This document shows positions 60,449 through 64,000 of a DNA stretch of 64,000 nt, one piece after another. A model generated the notes under the pieces. That model did not search any database. It was not told where the DNA came from and worked only from the letters and a program-made list of their open reading frames with translations. Numbering within the stretch: position 1 is the first letter of the stretch; every line of letters begins with the position of its first letter. Both the position numbers and the translations under genes were made by a program. Origin of the DNA: Oscillospiraceae bacterium (lineage in GTDB: Bacteria; Bacillota; Clostridia; Oscillospirales; Acutalibacteraceae); assembly GCA_015066625.1 (NCBI GenBank), contig SVOC01000010.1, positions 42,695 through 106,694 on the forward strand, written 5' to 3'.

Positions 60449-61054
60449 ATGGGATTTTTTTCACGAAACAAAGCACCTTCGGGGCCTCCCGAATACCTGA
60501 TAGTCGGTTTGGGCAACCCCGGAAGGCAGTATGAGCTTACACGCCACAATGCAGGCTTTCTGTTTGCAGACCTGCTGGCAGACAAGCTTTCGGCTAACAT
60601 TAATAAAATACAGTTCAAATCCGTAACGGCTGCCGTTGAGCTGGGTGGTAAAAAATGCCTGCTTATGAAGCCTCAGACCTTTATGAATAACAGCGGCGAG
60701 GCAGTAAAGCAAGCGGCGGCATTTTATAAAATACCGCCCGAAAAAATAATAGTTGTTTTTGATGATATTTCGCTCCCCTGCGGCAAATTAAGAATAAGAC
60801 GCAAGGGCAGTGCAGGCGGTCACAACGGAATAAAAAGTATTATATATCATCTTAATTCCGATAATTTCCCACGAATCAAGCTGGGCGTAGGCGAGAAGCC
60901 TCACCCTGATTATGAGCTTGCTGACTGGGTACTGTCAAACTTCAAAAAGGATGAGCTTCCCCTTCTGCGTGAAGCCGCTGAAAAAGCCTGTGATGCCGCA
61001 GAGCTTATGGTTAACGGTAACACAGATAAAGCAATGAGTAATTTCAACAGCTGA
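60449..61054 (+). CDS. pth: Peptidyl-tRNA hydrolase
   Basis: Recycles peptidyl-tRNA released from stalled ribosomes. The 201-residue protein has VGLGNPGRQYELTRHNAGF, with the catalytic His at 33, then PQTFMNNSGEAVK and SAGGHNGIKSI. It carries a 14-residue extension (MGFFSRNKAPSGPP) before the usual start of the fold; no inner start with a ribosome site was found, so the extension seems real. A small leftward gene begins at the very next base after its stop. Confidence 0.96.
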   Translation: MGFFSRNKAPSGPPEYLIVGLGNPGRQYELTRHNAGFLFADLLADKLSANINKIQFKSVTAAVELGGKKCLLMKPQTFMNNSGEAVKQAAAFYKIPPEKIIVVFDDISLPCGKLRIRRKGSAGGHNGIKSIIYHLNSDNFPRIKLGVGEKPHPDYELADWVLSNFKKDELPLLREAAEKACDAAELMVNGNTDKAMSNFNS

Positions 61055-61240
61055 TTATTTTGTCATCATTGAAATACTGTCAAGCATACCTTCAACGGTT
61101 TTCATTGCCTTTGACGCATTACGGCGGCACATTCTTCTGCCGCTTTTTGTCATCATTTTGGCGCCTGCCATTGCGGCGGCTGAGCCTACGGCAATACCGA
61201 TGCCCATACCTTTAACCAGTGACATATTTTTTGTTGTCAT
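61055..61240 (-). CDS. Small basic glycine/methionine-rich protein
   Basis: A 61-residue protein of unknown function. It has a hydrophobic stretch (VKGMGIGIAVGSAAAMAGAKMM, seen in parts) that could insert in the membrane, then a basic segment TKSGRRMCRRNASKAM. GGAGGG is a good ribosome site, 6 bases before the ATG, which supports that it is real. It lies between pth and trmL on the opposite strand. Confidence 0.65.
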   Translation of the reverse strand: MTTKNMSLVKGMGIGIAVGSAAAMAGAKMMTKSGRRMCRRNASKAMKTVEGMLDSISMMTK

Positions 61241-61330
61241 TTCTTTCCCTCCAATGCATTGAATTTCATTAATATTCTGCCCTGATGAGGGAATAAAAAC
61301 AGTGTAAATAATTTTTAAGGAAGTTATAAA

Positions 61331-61840
61331 ATGTCAGTTCTTAATATTGTTCTTGTTGAGCCGCAGATACCGCAGAATACAGGCAACATCGCACGCACCT
61401 GCGCTGCAACGGGAGCAAGACTCCACCTTGTTGAGCCTATGGGCTTTCGCGTTGACGATGCAAAATTAAAAAGAGCAGGTCTTGATTACTGGCATCTGCT
61501 TGACATTACATATTATGATAATCTCGATGACTTTTTTGAGAAAAACAAAAACGGTAATTTTTACTATTTTTCAACAAAGGCAACAAAGATATATTCCGAA
61601 ATCGATTATCCCGACAACACATATCTTGTTTTCGGCAAGGAAACGGCAGGTTTACCCGAGGATTTGCTTTTAAAAAATCAGGAAAACTGTGTACGCCTGC
61701 CCATGATAAACAACAGTGCCGCAAGGAGTCTTAACCTTTCAAACTCTGTTGCAATAGGTGTTTATGAAGTGCTCAGACAATGGAATTTTCCCGAGCTTCT
61801 GCTTAAAGGCAAGCTTACAAAATTTGATTGGAAGGAATAG
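61331..61840 (+). CDS. trmL: tRNA (cytidine(34)-2'-O)-methyltransferase TrmL
   Basis: SPOUT-class ribose methyltransferase acting on the wobble base of leucine tRNAs. The 169-residue protein has NIVLVEPQIPQNTGNIARTCAA-type start (seen in parts), LVFGKETAGLPEDLL and the knot motif RLPMINNSAARSLNLSNSVAIG. Normal length. AAGGAAG precedes the ATG. Confidence 0.96.
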   Translation: MSVLNIVLVEPQIPQNTGNIARTCAATGARLHLVEPMGFRVDDAKLKRAGLDYWHLLDITYYDNLDDFFEKNKNGNFYYFSTKATKIYSEIDYPDNTYLVFGKETAGLPEDLLLKNQENCVRLPMINNSAARSLNLSNSVAIGVYEVLRQWNFPELLLKGKLTKFDWKE

Positions 61841-61845
61841 AGAAA

Positions 61846-63312
61846 ATGAAAGCATTGACCGCAGTTTACAAAACAGTCGATTTTGTTCTTCGCACTCAGT
61901 CAAAACGCATTACAAAGAAGAAACGTGCCGTGCCTGTGAAAAAAGCCCAATTCATTGCTCCCCCTCAGGCTAAAAGCGATAAATTCCTGCTTGGTTTTTC
62001 AAAAGAATCCATTCTGCCCGACGACGTAGACAAAAAGAAATACTATGTTGCCGGCTACGGCGAAAACAACCCTGCTCAGGGAGTGCTTGACCCGCCTCAT
62101 ACTCATGCCGTATGGCTTGATGACCTTTCGGGCAAAGGCGGAATTGTTCTTGTTTCCATTGATAATGTAGGTATGCTCAACAAGGATGTTAACCGACTGA
62201 GAGCAAGACTCCGTGATTTTGCAATGCTTTCGGGCTGCAGAAGCATAAATATTGTCAGCACCCATTCACACGCAGGTATTGACACAATGGGAATATGGGG
62301 TCCCCTGCCTCTCAGCGGCAAGGACCCGAAATATATGGAGCTTGTATTCTCACAGACGGTTAAAGCGGTCAAGCAGGCATATGCAAACCGCAAGCCCGGC
62401 AGACTTTATCTTGGTAAAACGGAAGTCCCCGATATGCAGGAGGATATCCGCACACCAATAGTTTATTCCAAAACTCTCACAAGACTCAGATTCGTGCCCG
62501 ATGACGGAAGCCGTCAGGTTTACATTCTGAATTTCGCATCTCATTCCGAATCCCTGCAAGGCTGTAACAGCAGAATCAGTGCGGATTTCCCCCACTATAT
62601 GCGTGAGAAAATCAAAAACGAAACAGGTGCTGAAACCCTTTACTGCGTAGGTGCAATCGGCGGAATGATAAGCATGGAGATCCGGAACGAAAAGGAAATC
62701 CGTGATAACGGCGGCGATTTTGCACAGTCCACCACTGAAATAGGCGAAAAGCTTGCAGGCTATGCCCTCTCAATAAAAGACGAATCCGAGCTTAAACCCA
62801 GAATCGGCTGTATAAGGCAGGAAGTATACATAAAAGCAGAAAACACACTGCTTATGATTGCCGCAAAGGCAGGCATTCTTGAAGCCGACGAATACAGACT
62901 CCCCGATGGGTCAGGCTCCGTTCTGAAATCGGAAATCAGCTATCTTGAAATAGATACTCTTAAAATTCTTATGTTACCCTGCGAAATATTCCCCGAGCTT
63001 GTTTACGGCGGATATCTCAGCGCGGAGGAATCCGCAACAGGCTTCGGCGGAGAAGTCAACCCCACTCCCCTGCAGGAAATTGTTGGCGAAGATGTTATGA
63101 TTATCGGCCTTGCCAATGACGAACTCGGTTATGTACTGCCGCCCAACGATTTCATACTTCACGAGGAAACACCTTATTTTGAAAACGGCCGTGATATTCA
63201 CAACCGCCGACATTATGAGGAAACAAACTCAATGGGACCCGGAACCGCAGGCAAAATTGCAGAAACGGTTGCGGAAATTATGAATACGGTTGAAAAAACA
63301 AAAAATATGTGA
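61846..63312 (+). CDS. Neutral/alkaline ceramidase N-domain-like protein
   Basis: A 488-residue protein related to the neutral/alkaline non-lysosomal ceramidase N-terminal domain. The likely metal site is in VSTHSHAGIDTMG, with NFASHSESLQGCNSRISADFP further on. The N terminus (residues 15-45) is strongly basic (QSKRITKKKRAVPVKKAQ) and there is no signal peptide. The C-terminal ceramidase domain is missing. In Clostridia such genes are annotated only by this domain and their substrate is unknown. GGAAGGA lies 9 bases before the ATG at 61846; it follows trmL by 5 bases. Confidence 0.75.
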   Translation: MKALTAVYKTVDFVLRTQSKRITKKKRAVPVKKAQFIAPPQAKSDKFLLGFSKESILPDDVDKKKYYVAGYGENNPAQGVLDPPHTHAVWLDDLSGKGGIVLVSIDNVGMLNKDVNRLRARLRDFAMLSGCRSINIVSTHSHAGIDTMGIWGPLPLSGKDPKYMELVFSQTVKAVKQAYANRKPGRLYLGKTEVPDMQEDIRTPIVYSKTLTRLRFVPDDGSRQVYILNFASHSESLQGCNSRISADFPHYMREKIKNETGAETLYCVGAIGGMISMEIRNEKEIRDNGGDFAQSTTEIGEKLAGYALSIKDESELKPRIGCIRQEVYIKAENTLLMIAAKAGILEADEYRLPDGSGSVLKSEISYLEIDTLKILMLPCEIFPELVYGGYLSAEESATGFGGEVNPTPLQEIVGEDVMIIGLANDELGYVLPPNDFILHEETPYFENGRDIHNRRHYEETNSMGPGTAGKIAETVAEIMNTVEKTKNM

Positions 63313-63350
63313 TATCATTAATACATTCATGAAGAAAGGATTTGATTCTT

Positions 63351-63878
63351 ATGAAATCAACAATCTGTATTTTACTTGCTCTCATTTGCGTTGCGCTCTG
63401 CTTTGCAGGATGCTCAAACGTACCCAAAGAGCCTGCAACCACAACTGTTGTGAACCAATCATTTGTAAATCCCTACGGCGATACCGTTACTCCCCCTGCA
63501 AACGCTGACCCCACTTCGGGCACAACGGCTCCCGTTAAATATCTTGAAACAGTTAACGACGTTGAATTTGTTGTAAGCGATTACAATGTCTACGGCAATT
63601 CCGTTGCCGCTATCAAGGATATCAAGCTTGAATATCACGCATTCTCCGCTTTTGAAGTTACGGGTATCGCTTCGGTTGAAATTCAGGCAATCGGTTCAAG
63701 AAAAGACGATATGAAAATCGGCTACATTGCATACGATAAAGACGGCAAAATGGTAAGAAAAAGCTTCCTTATGGCTGACCTTGACGGCGTAAGCAAGGGT
63801 GATGTTGTTGAAGACTGCATCTTCGATTTCCCTGAGAATACCGTTAAAGTTGAATTCTTTGACTACACAGACAAATAA
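63351..63878 (+). CDS. Hypothetical lipoprotein
   Basis: A 175-residue lipoprotein with a signal sequence ending in the lipobox CFAGC, so Cys21 should be lipidated. A Thr/Pro-rich linker (residues 22-65) leads to a beta-rich domain of about 110 residues with alternating hydrophobic strands, similar to FxLYD-type domains in appearance; the family is not certain. GAAAGGA lies 10 bases before the ATG at 63351. Confidence 0.75.
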   Translation: MKSTICILLALICVALCFAGCSNVPKEPATTTVVNQSFVNPYGDTVTPPANADPTSGTTAPVKYLETVNDVEFVVSDYNVYGNSVAAIKDIKLEYHAFSAFEVTGIASVEIQAIGSRKDDMKIGYIAYDKDGKMVRKSFLMADLDGVSKGDVVEDCIFDFPENTVKVEFFDYTDK

Positions 63879-63886
63879 AAAAATCA

Positions 63887-63919
63887 ATCCCGTTGGTCAA
63901 AACCAACGGGATATTTTTT
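63887..63919 (+). terminator. Terminator after the lipoprotein gene
   Basis: ATCCCGTTGGT and ACCAACGGGAT pair perfectly around CAAA, followed by ATTTTTT. Beyond it (63920-64000) there is only a possible TATAAT at 63986-63991 for a gene outside the window. Confidence 0.94.
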
Positions 63920-64000
63920 ACATGGTGAATTATACTATCAAGTGCAACAGTTTAAGAAAATAAAGTAACTCATATAAATCCATGGTATAATGTGATTGCT

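Noticed and set aside
1..64000. CRISPR arrays, tRNA or rRNA genes, transposases, integrases, prophage genes
   Set aside because: Scanned for and not found; no regularly spaced direct repeats and no recognisable products of mobile elements.

Overview
The window looks like a chromosome segment from a low-to-mid GC, Gram-positive, endospore-forming Clostridia, most likely an uncultured gut or rumen relative of Ruminococcaceae/Oscillospiraceae. The evidence is the Firmicutes-type gene blocks tig-clpP-clpX, ctsR-mcsA-mcsB-clpC and ylxM-ffh-rpsP-khpA-rimM-trmD, a SpoIVFA/SpoIVFB-like pair, FemAB, a c-di-AMP receptor, strong AGGAGG ribosome binding sites and TTGACA/TATAAT promoters. No rRNA, tRNA, CRISPR array, transposase, integrase or phage gene was seen, and nothing carries a species name, so the taxonomic call is inference.

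Layout: 1-18.8 kb is read almost entirely leftwards. It holds clpX (cut by the window edge), clpP, trigger factor, a phosphoesterase, thrC, then yraN-rnhB-capA-rbgA-two signal peptidases-rplS, a 300-bp structured element, two radical-SAM-linked genes, an M50/M23 sporulation-type pair and two flavoprotein oxidoreductases. From 18.9 kb most genes read rightwards: FHA protein, M16 peptidase, proBA, mutS2, then the SRP/ribosome-maturation operon to trmD at 29.9 kb. From 29.9 to 42.6 kb lies accessory DNA: a BspA-like surface protein, a phosphoesterase plus large glycosidase operon, an AT-richer leftward run of six small enzymes, and an XRE regulator coupled to an alpha-L-fucosidase. From 42.6 to 64 kb come cca, femX-like, an SGNH hydrolase, rarA, trmN6-like, rsmI, an ABC exporter/DUF1854/c-di-AMP-receptor operon, a drug/metabolite transporter, the CtsR heat-shock operon, pth, trmL, a ceramidase-like gene and a lipoprotein.

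Working together: the two ends hold the protein-quality machinery (ClpXP and trigger factor on the left; ClpC, McsAB and CtsR on the right, under a clear CtsR operator). The middle holds translation and secretion housekeeping (Ffh, S16, KhpA, RimM, TrmD, L19, RbgA, signal peptidases).

Most notable for follow-up: (a) a 299-bp inverted-repeat element just upstream of rplS, whose pairing works as RNA on the + strand and which sits where the usual trmD-rplS junction has been broken; (b) six copies of a 20-bp palindrome GTAAAG-N8-CTTTAC arranged as three pairs; (c) an operon joining a zinc-ribbon ABC exporter, a DUF1854 protein and a c-di-AMP receptor; (d) a sigma-E-like promoter in front of the M23/M50 pair; (e) palindromes lying on the predicted start sites of two divergent accessory operons at 40.2 kb.
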